A DNA stretch of 64,000 nucleotides from Harmonia axyridis (GCF_914767665.1 NC_059504.1:13704501-13768500); one strand, 5' to 3'; positions 1 to 10,900 are shown, numbered from the stretch's first letter. The notes: generated from the sequence alone by a model not told the origin. Numbers and translations: made by a program.

Positions 1-340
1 AATTCTGTTGGTGTTAAATCGATTTCTCCAGAAATAATTCACGAATTTAATGCGTAATTGTAAGTTATATCAAAATTCGAAACGTACGATTCATATTTCA
101 AATTCCGTAATCTGTCAATTTTCGTAACAGTCACACCATCTGCCAAGATACAATACAAAAGTCACTAGGATGTATAATCTGAAGTTTTCATTTAATTTCG
201 ACAATATTTCACAAAACTTGACTGAAATAGAGAAAATATCGTCTAATACCTTCTCGTTGCAGAAGGCAATTCCAACACTCATACGAATTTTGCATTCGTA
301 TTGGAATAGGAGCCCATTCTGCAACTTGTTTTAGAATATA
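1..340. repeat. Dispersed repeat R1, copy 1 (truncated by window edge)
   Basis: This stretch is closely similar, base by base, to 20525-20880 in the same orientation. The match runs from the 'ggtgttaaatcgat' region to 'ttagaatatactattg'. Both copies contain a minus-strand open frame that begins MQNGLLFQ and shares the segment SISVKFCEILSK and the ending LYLGxWCDCY; here it spans 115-324. Copy 2 carries an extra stretch near its 3' side that is missing here. I do not recognise the protein and cannot tell whether it was ever translated; conservation may simply reflect a young transposon. The left border is cut by the window start. Confidence 0.7.
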
Positions 341-708
341 CTATTGTTTCTAATACAACAGCAGAAGACATTTATATTCTTTCACGAGTTCAAAATTCAA
401 GAACGAGTCACGAAGTGGTGAGTTTTCTCTATCTATCTAGATGTTATGGTGCCTCAACAGTGCGTTGTGTGGATTTTCATCACCCCAAATTCTGCAATTC
501 TGTTTGTTTAAATAACCATTTAACCAAAATTGAGCTTCATCGTTCAATTTTTCCCAGTACCTATTCACAAATGTACCTATTCACAAATGAATATTGATTT
601 TGATAAAACAATATACAAACATTTTTGAAACGTGTATATCTTTTCATGATTGAATGGGATGATCTACGGATGACAAATGCCAAAAAATAATACACTGTGT
701 CACCATTA
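341..708. other. No gene seen
   Basis: AT-rich spacer between repeat R1 and the first mariner copy. Short open frames here show no family signature. Confidence 0.5.
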
Positions 709-1992
709 TTAGACCAATTGAAAAGTTACCGGTCTGATGCACAGATGGCGGTGCTAGTATAAAATCCATATGATTTTTAGTTAGTACCAACCTTCAAACG
801 ATACGTGGCAGAATTTGACAGCAGTCCGACCATTAGTTTGTGAGATATTGCGTTGGGAGTGTTGTTACTTTTGTTATTTGAAAGAGGATAGAAAAAAAGA
901 ATTTCATGTGCTGATAAAATTTTGCTTTTTGAAGGAAAAAATACAGTTGAAGCAAAATCTTGGAATGATGAAGAGTTTCCGGGGTTTGCACCAGGAAAAT
1001 CAACCATCATTGATTGGAATGCTAAGTTTAAACGTGGTGAAATGAGCACCGAAGACGGCGAACTTAGTGGACGCCCAAAAGAGGCTATCATCGACGAAAA
1101 AATCAGAAAAGTTCACAAAATAATTTCGAATGACCGTAAAATGAAGTTGATCGAGATAGCAGACATTGTGAAGATAACATCTAAACGTGTACATCATATT
1201 ATTCACGAATATTTGTATATGAGAAAGCTGTGTGCAAAATGGGTGCCGCGCGAGCTCACAATCGATCAAAAGCAACAACGTGTTAATAATTCTGAGCTGT
1301 ATTTTAAGCTGTTTGAGTGCTATAAACCTGAATTTTTGCGTCGATATGTGACAATTGATGGAACATTGCACCATCATTTCACTCTGGACTCCAATCGACA
1401 TTCAGCTGGATGGACTGCACACGATGAACCGAATCAAAAGCGAGGAAAAACACAACAGTCAGCTGGCAATGTTATGGTATCAGTATTCTGGAATGCGCAA
1501 GGTATTATATTTATTGATTGCCTCCAAAAGGCCAGACCACCGATAACAGCGATTATTATCTATATAGCGTTATTGGATCGTTTGAAGAATGAAATCGTTA
1601 AAAAACGGCGCCATTTGAAGAAAAAAAGGGTACTGTTTCATGAAGACAATGCCCCGTGTCACGAATCAATGAAAACAATGGCAAAATTGCATGAATTGGG
1701 CTTCGAATTGCTTTTTCATCTACCGTATTCGCCAGATTTATTCTCAGACCTCAAAAGAATGCTCGCTGGAAAGAAATTTAGCGCCAATGAAGATAATCGT
1801 CGAAACTTAGGCTTATTTTGAAGCGAAAGACAAATCTACCACAAAAATGGTATCGAAAAGTTGAAAGATCGCTATAATCGCTGTATCATCGCCCTCGAAG
1901 GCAACTACGTTGAATAATAAAATCGAATTTTGCTAAAAAAAATAAAATTGTTTTACTATGGTAGAAAGGGGACTTTTCAATAGGCCTGTTAT
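709..1992 (+). mobile_element. Mariner element, family B copy 1 (near full length)
   Basis: The left end reads 'ccaattgaaaag' followed by 'gatgcacagatggcgg', and the right end reads 'gggacttttcaataggcctg', its imperfect reverse complement, giving terminal inverted repeats of roughly 25 bp. The length of about 1.28 kb is usual for a mariner. The same left end is seen at about 44577 and the same right end at about 36207, which defines a family. The interior carries a transposase related to the SETMAR/Mos1-like type. The element is not functional because of transposase damage described under the internal coding entry. Confidence 0.85.
922..1821 (+). pseudogene. Mariner family B transposase, catalytically broken
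   Basis: A 299-codon open frame. In normal elements the protein binds the terminal repeats through helix-turn-helix domains and cuts and joins DNA with a DD34D triad. The DNA-binding half (about residues 1-110) includes a recognisable HTH region near KITSKRVHHII. The first acidic residue lies in VTIDGT (family form usually DET), and the second in FHEDNAPCH. The third should sit in SPDLAPSDY, but here SPDL runs directly into FSDLKRML: about seven residues, including the catalytic Asp, are lost by an in-frame deletion. The frame also shifts near 1800, since the family C-terminus (cf. 36010-36138) continues in another frame to about 1917. The start of the protein is also uncertain: an upstream Met-containing segment lies in another frame. 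It is therefore an inactive relic. Confidence 0.85.
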
Positions 1993-3084
1993 AATGATTT
2001 TGAATTGTTATCATTCCTATTGGAAAACTCTTTACATACATATATATGTATGTCCAATTATCAATCGAATGTCCATGTCGAATTTCGAGAGGATATTAGT
2101 GTCCATTGCGCAATAGGTACATTTATGAACGAGCGCTCAAAAGTATCAAATCGATCTAACTTGACTTTAATTAATACATAATCCTCAAGTTATTATTTTC
2201 CGAAATTTTATCCTCATTTTAATCGATATAATTTTGGCGTTTAGCAATCAATAACCAAAATAATCCGCCAATATCTTTTTCCCAGACAACTACCCTAATG
2301 GTAACAGAGACGCGAAGTTATCAAACGTAGACACCATCGATAAATCAAAAAACTTAATCTTGAAAAGAAGGCGTTATGACAGCATGAAATTAAGTCGGGA
2401 AGTGAACACTTGAACAGAACTTTTAACACCCAATATCTAAAACGACTATCAGAACGTACATAAAGTCCAATCATCGTAAAATATACGAAATTATCCGTGC
2501 AGTCATTCGGATGTGTAAAATGAAAAGATAAAAGTGTAATTACACTTGCATTGTGTTTCTCCGTTGCATACAGGGTGGAGCTGTGTCGTCGGAATGTTTA
2601 TAAAGAGTGTGCATTTGATATTTCACCGCTAACGTAGGTGTTAATTGCGTATATAAATATTTTTATGATTATGAACCTGGCTTGGCCTTTATTTACACCG
2701 CATTTCGTGATTAGAGTGATCGTAAAGGAAACAGGAAGAGAGATTCCCCCAAACTGACCTAATGAGGTCTGTTGGATGGGCGAAGAACTGATCGTTTTAC
2801 GATTCAAACTGGTTCTATTACCGCCATTGTTGCAAATTGAGGGCTATTTGAAAGATTTATGGGGTCGATGATTGCAGTAGTTTCTGTGGAATTTGTTATT
2901 GAGGGGTTGTTTCAATAGAAAAACCTGAAGAGGTTATCCCATACCCAAACGTTTTTTTTTACGGTGTCCAAAAATACTGGTGTGTCCTCTCACTTTTGAA
3001 AAAGTGGTGCTTTACTTGAGTAAACTATCTTTCTTACATCAAAGTCAGCTGGCGTTTCCATTAAAATATGAACATTCCATTATA
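1993..3084. other. No gene seen; small perfect palindrome at 2034-2053
   Basis: AT-rich DNA without a coding signature. The 20-bp segment at 2034-2053 (ACATACATAT and its complement) is a perfect palindrome of TA/CA repeats, which is unremarkable in this composition. Confidence 0.5.
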
Positions 3085-3317
3085 CAGAGTGTTGCTAAAT
3101 TTGAATTTCAATGAAAATTTAGGAATTCAAGAAATTCAAGATAAAAAGCCCCAAAAACAAGGACCTGAAAACGCTTTGTTTTCGAGATACAGGATGTTGA
3201 ACTTTGGTTTATTTCAGCTTTTTTTTCTCATAGAAATTTTCCTCCACAAAACTTTTACAAATTATTTGATTCTGAATTCATGGTGAACGTGTGGCGAGGT
3301 AGTTCCGGGACATCCTG
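3085..3317. repeat. Possible TA-flanked MITE with CAGGGTG-like ends
   Basis: The segment starts 'TA-cagagtgttgc' and ends 'gacatcctg-TA', ends resembling the 'cagggtg...caccctg' termini of other elements in this window (39513-40133). It has a central 'tttgttttcgagatacagg' phrase typical of such repeats. The two ends pair only over a few bases, so this is a tentative call. Confidence 0.35.
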
Positions 3318-3675
3318 TATAGCGGAAAAAATGGAATGGAAGTACTGAGCCTTACTTGGTACCATTTCGAAATTTATCTTCAATACAATGAATAGTCATT
3401 CGATTAACTCAATAATGTCGTCCATCAATTCTTCTTAAATTTCTCTTACAATTCACACATGAGCACTGATTTTGACAATTTTTAAACGCTGTTAAATCGT
3501 GTATCTTTCCATGTATAACCTACTCAACACAAATGAAATAAGACATGTCATATAATAATGTTCCCATTTTAATCATTTTAGATTCCTATTGGTGAACTCG
3601 ATTTAAATTTAGTGAATTTATAAGCTCCGACTAGATTGAAATAACCACTCATAAATATGCCAAATTCATCAGAAC
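3318..3675. other. No gene seen
   Basis: AT-rich spacer between the putative MITE and the hAT remnant; nothing recognisable. Confidence 0.5.
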
Positions 3676-4345
3676 TAGGGATTCATCATGCCAAGTAGCT
3701 TTACATTTTAACCAACTACTTGACTTGAAAATCAAGCTGGTGAAAATTACATTATTGAGCTTGACTTGACTTGATTTTATTGCTTGAGTTGATATCAAGC
3801 TACTTGATATTACTTGAGCTTGATATGCACGCATCAACCGGATATATTTCTCCAATAAGGGGATTCCTCGAGCGCCTAGAAACTGAAGCATTCGCCAGTT
3901 TGACTTTATACTAATAAAGTCAAACTGGAAACTACTAAGTTTCCACATATTTCTATGGAATCTATTGGTAGATTTTGGTAGTTTCAGAAATATCTTTCAA
4001 AACTTGGCCAAAATGTCCAAGAATTTTTTATCAACGCCAGCTTCTTCAGCTCCTGTTGAAGGACAATTTTCCAGAGCTATTCTTACAGTTACAAAAACCC
4101 GCAATAGGTTAGGCGACAAATCTATATTGTTATGATTTATAGTTATTTAATTTATATTTCTCTTTCAAACGAGTTGATATTTTCGGTTCTTCATACAATA
4201 AATTCAATGAATAAAAGTGTTTTTTGCAAGGTTCCTCCTCATTTCATCATTTTTCTATTGATGTGACACTACACAATAAATCACTTGAAATCAAGTCAAG
4301 CTCAAGCCAAGTATCTTGAAAATCAAGCCAAGCCGTGAATCCCTA
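3676..4345 (+). mobile_element. hAT-type transposon remnant, copy 1
   Basis: The left end 'tagggattcatcatgccaag' and the right end 'cttggcttg..' reading into 'gtgaatcccta' are inverted repeats of each other. The subterminal zones are crowded with 'cttgacttga' and 'tcaagctacttg' motifs in both directions, as in hAT elements whose transposase binds subterminal repeats. Inside, 4013-4135 encodes the end of a transposase: PASSAPVEGQFSRA followed by VTKTRNRL, the hallmark of the hAT C-terminal dimerisation domain. The rest of the transposase is gone. The 8 bp on each side do not match, so no target-site duplication remains. A second copy lies in reverse orientation at about 32427-33202. Confidence 0.8.
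4013..4135 (+). pseudogene. hAT transposase C-terminal fragment
   Basis: Forty codons and a stop, from MSKNFLSTPASSAPVEGQFS to the end. The family pattern 'P(A/S)S(S/A)..E..FS.a....t..RnrL' is clearly present. This domain dimerises hAT transposases. The catalytic RNase H-like core and the BED zinc finger are absent from the element, so the fragment cannot act. Confidence 0.8.
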
Positions 4346-5439
4346 CTTCTCATATGCTTAGAGTTTCTTAACCTCTAGGTTAAAGAATACCTCAAATTTC
4401 TCTCAAACGGCCGAATAGACGCCAAGATTCCCAGGAACATATTTTTTTATTATCCCATTCGAAAGATGGCATCATTGTAATTATTTCTTCCAAATAAAAT
4501 TTTTTTTATCATATTGGAACGTAGCAATCTGTAGCGTGTTTTATGCTAATTCTATCACTGTAATTATTTTCTGTATTGTCACAGGGTGCCTTGTTTTGGA
4601 GACATTGGTTTCTAATAATCAAAAAAAGTTTTGTAACAATAACAAACTATTTCTTCATTATTATATTCGATAGATAATATTTCATTAACAAAAATCATCT
4701 TTCTAATGGCATAATAAAAAAGGTATGACCCTAGGAAAAACAATTAACAGCTCTGCGACGTAAGGCGTCTTTTTTTCGAGGAATATTACTAGCATCTCAA
4801 GTCAAGATTGACTTGTACAAAAGAGCGTTTACAGAAATAAAAACATTTTCTGCAGTTCTTAAGAAAATTGGGATTACCAAGAGTTAATGTAACTATAAAA
4901 GTTTCAAAGGAGCGAATAAAATACTTCTTCCCGACTGACAACAGAAAAAATGAACAGAATAGATAAAACGATCTATCTCGATCGTGTTTTCGAACAATAA
5001 TTCATGATTTACTTCCTCTTTGTCATCGGAAAGAATAACAGCCTGGTACACCTATAGTTAAAGCTTCCTCATTCAAATTAGAGCCTTCCTTACCCTGCAC
5101 CGTGCCATAATTTATCATCTTTTTAGGGTTTTACGCGATGTCTGCAGATATATTTCGGTGGAATATACATAAACAAGTGCATGAACAAAGCGGCGTCCGT
5201 ATATAACGGTAGGGAAGCGGAGTTTAATGTCATGTTTGCGTGTAGGGAAATTTACGTCCAGGAATCGAAATTATCTAAGAGTGGCGGATAATATACACTA
5301 AGATTGTCAACCCCGCTTTGTTATTACGTATACAGTTAAATCGGCGAAGGGGATCTTTATTTGGAAGGAACGAATCGAAATCGTTAGATCGAGCGGAAAG
5401 TAATTATTGTGAAATTGCGAAAAAAAATCGTTTGTATGC
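4346..5439. other. No gene seen
   Basis: AT-rich DNA with no coding or repeat signature that I recognise. Confidence 0.5.
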
Positions 5440-6340
5440 TCGTTCGGTAATTTCGCACAGATGGAACCGCCTGTGCCTCACCACTTTTTTTCTCGTTAGT
5501 ACCAAACTTCAAAAAATGCGTGCCATAAGGTTAAGTGACTATACATTTGTTGTCGTTTGAAGAATGAATAAAAACGAGTTTCGTGTATTGATAAACACTG
5601 TTTTTTGAAAAAAATACTGTGCAAGCAAAGTAAATGGCTTTAAAAGTGCTATTCAGGCTCTGCTTCTTCGAAACAAAGGTGTTATGCTGACTTTAAACGT
5701 GGTCGAAGAAATATCGATGATGCTGAAAGCTCTTTTCAGCTCAATTCGACAGTTGGTTCAGAAAATATAAAAAAAAACAGGAAATGGTTTTTAGCGATCC
5801 TAAATCGAAGTTGCGTGAGATAATAGTGGAGTTGAAGAAATCAGAAGACAGTGATTCACTATTTTTCGTTGTCCATGAGTAAACTTTGCTTAAAATAGGT
5901 GCTGTGCTTGCAATATTTGTACTTTGTAGCTGTTTGGGCGGAAAAATGAATAGGATTTGTGTCGAAATTTGACAGTGGATGAAACATGGATTTATCATTA
6001 CATTCTTGAGTCCAAGGGAGCGTCAGCTAAGTGGAAAGCTGTCGGAAAACCTGTCGAAACCGTCATCATCAGCTGGCAAGGTTATAGCATCCGTATTTTG
6101 TGACGTCCTCAAATGGAAAAGGAAAGAGTTATCCTTTAACAAGACGAAGCTCCTTGTCAAAAACCGATGAATAACATCGTCAAATTGAACTGTTTGACCA
6201 CCTAGCTCATTCTCCAGATTCGGTCTCAAATGCCTTAAATAATTCTCCAGGGAATGACACTTGGCTCTAATGGAGGTTAAAACGAATCTTTCTACAGAAA
6301 AGGTATTGAAAAGTTATTGACTGCTGATCATGAAATGAGG
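5440..6340 (+). pseudogene. Decayed mariner, family C copy 1
   Basis: The start has a mariner-like leader ('gcacagatgg' followed by 'ttagtacca'), as in family B. Reading across frames on the plus strand gives LTVDETWIYHY near 5970, the first catalytic block, then a segment ending in SSAGKVIAS, and then QDEAPC near 6145, the second block, where Asp-Glu-Ala replaces Asp-Asn-Ala. No SPDLAPSDY block survives and there are many stops and frameshifts. Similar decayed copies lie at about 44095-44555 and 54440-55140. It is older than the family B elements. Confidence 0.65.
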
Positions 6341-7269
6341 GGTCCACGAAAGCTGATCTGCATTCGAAAGATATTTGCCACCTGTATTAGGTTATCAACT
6401 TTTACTCTGAATTTCAATACTTAGTTCACAATCATATTAATTACATTTTCTATCAATAAAATTTTAGCTTTATGATTTGTGCTTCAATTTACGAAATTCG
6501 TACTTTGTGTGTGCATAATATATTTCATTTAATCCAAATCCGTAAATCGAAATAAAAAATTAACAATCTCAATCTGCCACCACTTAAAATTTGCTGCAAT
6601 AGGCTCCAGCCTAATTGGTCTGCTGGTAAATTCGCCACTGTTGATGAGTAAAATTCGATCAGAGTTCCATAAAGATGGACTTTCGCAATTTCATTTTCCT
6701 TATAATTTACATACTCAGAACTCGATTGAGATGAAATATTGCATTCAGTTCAAGAATAGCAATTTAAAGGTTCATGCAAAATTTCGTGTCCATTGTATAA
6801 CCATAAAAAATTCAAGCAGAATCTCGAAAATAACCTAATTTTCCATGACAGCAGAGTTTTGAAATTTTAGTGTAAATATAAAATAACAACTCCATGTTCG
6901 ATATACAATTTCTTATTGATCGCATCACCATAATAAATTTAAGCAGATTGTTAAAAATAATTTCCCGATATTTTCGAAACAACACGTCCGATTATGTTGA
7001 CATTTTGTTTGTTTATTCAAAATAATCACTCCAATATACTTGCCAAATTTCAGGAGAATCGTACCAACATAATTTCTCATCTAGATGAACTAACCGACAA
7101 CAATGACATCATAATAAATCTCGTACCTATATACAGTTCAATGATTTTCTCGATTTTTTTCACATAAATGAGTTGCTTTTCACCGATTGCATAGCTTCTT
7201 ATAACTGGTTGTATTCAATGAAGACCTCTACAATTATTATCATCATAACTAAATCAAACTTACAACCAT
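6341..7269. other. No gene seen
   Basis: AT-rich spacer without recognisable genes or repeats. Confidence 0.5.
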
Positions 7270-7780
7270 CGTATGCCCTCCACACAGCCTCCCAGCCAGA
7301 TCGAGAGCAGAAAGAAAATCGCTAGGTTCATCTCGCGTTGCACAGTTTTCCGAACTAACGCGACTTTTCCGGCCGGTAAGTCACTTCATCTTCGTCCGGC
7401 ACGCATCTGCCCAACGTCTAGGGAAGCTTTAGCTCTTTGAAAGCTGTAGAAGGCCCGCCGAGTCGCGTAGCACTGCGGCCGAGCGCCTCGTACTTAGATT
7501 AGAGCCCGAAGGAATTGAGGTGCGAAGGCTGCGCGAAGCGAGCCATAGGGCCATTCAATCTCGGAAAAGGTCGGACTGATGGGATCCATTTGCGGGATTA
7601 AAAAGTTCGAACGGTATTTATGGGTTATTGGCGGTTTTCGTCTTCGGTATCGGCAGGAATCAAAGAACGTCGATGTTTCGGATTGGTTCGTTGATCTTGG
7701 TGGTGAGGATGGTCCAGTGTCGGCTCGCCAGGGATGGAAAACTAAATTGAACGATTCCATAAACTTCCAATTTGTCAGAC
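7270..7780. promoter_or_regulatory. GC-rich block; possible promoter and non-coding first exon
   Basis: In an AT-rich background this block is rich in G, C and CpG. On the plus strand it contains 'ttttccggccg' followed by a consensus 5' splice site GTAAGT at 7376-7381, which could end an untranslated first exon starting near 7300. Open frames of 88-103 codons exist on both strands of 7494-7890, as expected by chance in GC-rich DNA, and neither resembles a family I know. The alternative is a conserved non-coding regulatory element. No downstream exon could be linked to it. Confidence 0.3.
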
Positions 7781-7805
7781 TGGCGGTAATAGTTGTTTGG
7801 TTTCA

Positions 7806-8106
7806 CCTCAGAGTATTAAACATAGATAGAGGGAGCATATGTGATTTTCAGAAAGCAAATTTTGTCCCCAATATGAACTATCAAATTTGACCTGAAGCGC
7901 GCGGAAATGAAGACATATCAGTGATACGGTATTTCATTCAATTCGCGAGTTTCTCCACAAATAACGCATTATTATGTCCCATAGTGAATCAACGTTTCAT
8001 ATTAACTTAAAATATATTGAAATAAATACCTAAATATATCAGAAATTCGGAAAACAAACTTCAAACGCGCCAAACGACGTGAAACAACGATGACACAAGG
8101 AGAGCA
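7806..8106 (+). repeat. Dispersed repeat R2, copy 1 (about 300 bp)
   Basis: Nearly collinear with 25628-25938 in the same orientation: both run from 'taaacatagatagagggagc' through 'ccaatatgaactatcaaatt' and 'atatcagaaattc' to 'gagcaaa'. Shorter relatives are at 23384-23450 (plus) and 26155-26225 (minus). It carries no open frame and no visible terminal inverted repeats, so the mobility class is unknown; a SINE or MITE is possible. Confidence 0.7.
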
Positions 8107-9446
8107 AAAGGAAGGGGGGACTTTCAGACATTTTTGTTTCAGAAATTGAGTCAAATTAAATTTTTAGTGATTTTGTAATCATTTTAGCCTTAGTATCCCG
8201 AATTGATGGCAACCGCGCAGAACACAGAAGGATGGCAATATCTTGGGGAGGCCTAAGTTCAGCATTGGACGTTTCAGGGCTGAATAATGATAATGATGTC
8301 AAATTCTAGTAGGAGGGCAGTAATATTTTGGAGGGGGCCCGGGAACACGTTCCCCCATTTTCTTCCCCTCTTATGGATCCGCGCTAGGACCTTATTAGGG
8401 ACACATTATAGGTAGGTAAACAGGTAGCTAACTACGGTACGAAACATAAGAAAGTGCTTCTCTAAGTCATTTTAATTCTAAAAACTATCCAGTTGTTTTT
8501 CACAAAAACGAAGATATGATGATATGAAGAAAATACAAGAGACCAAAAAGTTGTATTTGTAGTAGCTCAATCTTAAAAATTTAAAAAACTAGAAAAGTAT
8601 TTTTTTCCTCAATATTATTGGCTGTTGTACCGACTGAGACGCCACTGGACCTAATAATTTCAATCTACTTAGAGCTAAATAAGAGCCTCATTGCTTCAAA
8701 TAACTTCACCAAGTTTCAACCGAATTGGTTTGAGAGTATTCCCCATAATTCATGAATACTTACGGTTTTTTTAAACTTCAACCTCAGTATAGTTCCTATA
8801 CTGTGCTTCAACGCCCTGTATCTCGGAAACGAAGCAACTCCGGACTTCGTAAGACCTTTTTTTCTTGAAACGACGTAACGAATCACCCTGTTTATGTGGT
8901 CTCTAAGGGCGCAGGAATTATTGAGCGTTCAAAAGTTCTTGACTTCTTCTTGCTTTTTCCATTTATTTTTTTGATTTTCTATTTGAAGTTTCTGAAGACT
9001 ATATCAATACAAAACTATGCACGAAGCTTTAAACTGTTATTCCATATACATGGTGTCTCAAGTTATCAGGCATTTCTAGAGAACTGAACCTATTTGAATT
9101 CAGAAAAATTAGATTTAAGATATTTTTCAATATGCTCCACTAAGCCAGAATAAACAAAAAAAAATTTTTTTCTTCGTATATTATTGAATACTGATAGATT
9201 GATCTATTTTTTGTATGCGGTCCTAAATCGAGGGAATACTTTATCAAATAAAATAAAACGAATATTAACAAAAATTATTTCCAAGTTTTTATAATTCGAT
9301 CTGTGATCACTAGAAATGCAAAACAATTGTTAATATTAAAATTTGTGGGAATAATTTTGTTTTATTTCACTTGGTGGATTAATCTGTGAAAGAGTGCTCA
9401 ACAGAATGTTATTCAAATGTATGATGTCATGAATCTAAAAACTAAA
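8107..9446. other. No gene seen
   Basis: AT-rich DNA. At 8789-8885 there are phrases such as 'cgccctgtatctcggaaac' and 'aatcaccctgt' that resemble ends of CAGGGTG-type repeats, but no complete element could be delimited. Confidence 0.45.
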
Positions 9447-9452
9447 TTTATT
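9447..9452 (-). terminator. Possible poly(A) signal of the archease gene
   Basis: AATAAA on the minus strand, about 220 nt past the archease stop codon. No closer canonical hexamer was seen. Inferred from position only. Confidence 0.35.
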
Positions 9453-9671
9453 GATATCGAGAATAGCTGAATCCACAATTCCAACATATGGTGGATGCGC
9501 TATGCGAGGAATTTAAGTTAGTTTAATCTTATTAACAATAGTAGTCGAAATAAAAATGTTTGGAAATCTCTTTGAACAATGGGAAAAAAGTTGAAATAAT
9601 ACTTCAGTTCATGTGACCATTCAGATTAAAATATTTTACTTAATATGTAAAAAACAGGAAAAACATCAGAG

Positions 9672-10258
9672 TTAAATGTCGATGATAACAAATATTTGAA
9701 AATCATTTTTATCAGGATCATTAATGATTTGCATTGCAGAATATGTGATAGCTTTTACTTCTGTTCCTTGGGGGTGCTTTCCAATCTGAAATTCTTCACC
9801 GTAACATTTACATTTGATTCTCATATCTTCTCCTTCAATTATAAATTGTGTAATTTCAATTTTTTTACATATCAAATATGGTTCACAACTAAATAAAAAC
9901 AATAATTCATCCAAAAATTTGTACAATAAACTTTCCAAGTCATGTCCATCTGCTTCAATCTCGACACACTGTTTAATTTCGACGGAAGGAAGCTCAGTCA
10001 TGTAACCATACATGGCCATTCCACATTGCTCGAATGTTTCTTTCAAGGAGTTACCCCAGGAATGAATCCTAAAAATGTATTACGTTAATCATTTATACAA
10101 TCCTACAGTAACAATGTTTCTTACTGTACATCAGCTGTATGATCTAGGTCTGAAAACAGAATAGGTTAGTCCATATAAATCGAGGTATGTCAATAAGTTA
10201 ACTCACATTCATATTTACAAGGAGGGATTTCTAGTTCCGCTTCGGTAAAGGTTTCCAT
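9672..10258 (-). CDS. Archease, RtcB-type tRNA ligase activator (3 exons, complete)
   Basis: Archease (ZBTB8OS in vertebrates) helps the RtcB/HSPC117 ligase complex turn over in tRNA exon joining and, in animals, Xbp1 mRNA splicing. My model joins 10258-10207, 10149-10125 and 10068-9672 (complement), 157 aa, close to the usual 160-170. The ATG at 10258 has A at -3 and G at +4. Exon 1 gives METFTEAELEIPPCKYE; a Tyr codon is split over intron 1; exon 2 gives LDHTADV, with the conserved acidic motif; intron 2 splits Gln; exon 3 gives IHSWGNSLKETFEQCGMAM, then DGHDLESLLYKFLDELLFLF, GEEFQIGKHPQGTEVKAITY and a terminal VIIDI. Donors are GTGAGT and GTAAGA and acceptors CAG and TAG, and all phases agree. 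The family's metal-binding Asp residues (in DHTADV and near the C-terminus) are present. The introns are only 57 and 56 nt. Nothing suggests a pseudogene. Confidence 0.95.
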
Positions 10259-10603
10259 GTTTATTTATGAAAAAAACGTAGTAGTGGATATATTTGTTCT
10301 TATTTTTCCACTGATTTCATGTTGTGAAATTTGAGGTTATGTGAAAACAACTATAACATAACCTAAGATGCATAGAATCCCTGGTGTCTGTACCATAGAT
10401 AAATACCATAGACCCTAATATCATACACCAAATACCATAGACCTAATATTATATGATATTAGCACAGATTAGTCTGTGATATTAGGTCTATTATAAATAC
10501 AAACGTTGGACCCCTTATCTATGGTGTGTACTGATTCGATTTTGTTTTAGAATTTTTGAGATATCCACCTGTTGCTTTGGTGTTCTGCTTCACCAGAGAT
10601 CTG
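10259..10603. promoter_or_regulatory. Archease upstream region
   Basis: Sequence just 5' of the archease start on the minus strand. It holds two copies of 'acataacct' (10339-10371, opposite orientation and spacing variable) and a cluster of short 'taccatagac' and 'atattaggtcta' direct and inverted repeats at 10390-10500. No TATA box is obvious. Promoter role is inferred from position. Confidence 0.4.
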
Positions 10604-10614
10604 TAAGGTGGCGC
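10604..10614 (+). promoter_or_regulatory. CTCF-like motif
   Basis: 'taaggtggcgct' contains AGGTGGCGC, a match to the core recognised by insect CTCF. It lies about 350 bp upstream of the archease start. Motif match only. Confidence 0.35.
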
Positions 10615-10890
10615 TCTTCAAAAATAATGTTCGAATTCCCGCAACTGCCTGGCGCTGTTTAAAAATGAAATACTGATTTTAGACTTCACAAACTTACACA
10701 ATAAATTACAATTCAGTTCCTATCGAATTTTTAATGAAATGAATGGAATATAATGACAGAGTATAGAAGATTGTTATTAGCATAGAATATAAAATATTAT
10801 TGTTACTCAAACAGTGAACTGAAGAGTTCACTGTACTCAAAGGTCACGAAAGCCGAGAATCGAGAGAAATGTCGAATATAAACGATGTAT

Positions 10891-10900
10891 GCGCCATCTG
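10891..10900 (-). promoter_or_regulatory. CTCF-like motif, opposite orientation
   Basis: The reverse complement reads CAGATGGCGC, again the CTCF core. It faces the motif at 10604-10614, 280 bp away. Motif match only. Confidence 0.35.

Noticed and set aside
1000..1401. 133-codon minus-strand frame
   Set aside because: Antisense to the mariner transposase.
4502..5100. Hidden CRISPR-like or phage-type repeats
   Set aside because: No regularly spaced direct repeats; the genome is clearly eukaryotic.
9696..10005. Plus-strand frames of 63-66 codons over archease
   Set aside because: Antisense shadows of the archease terminal exon.
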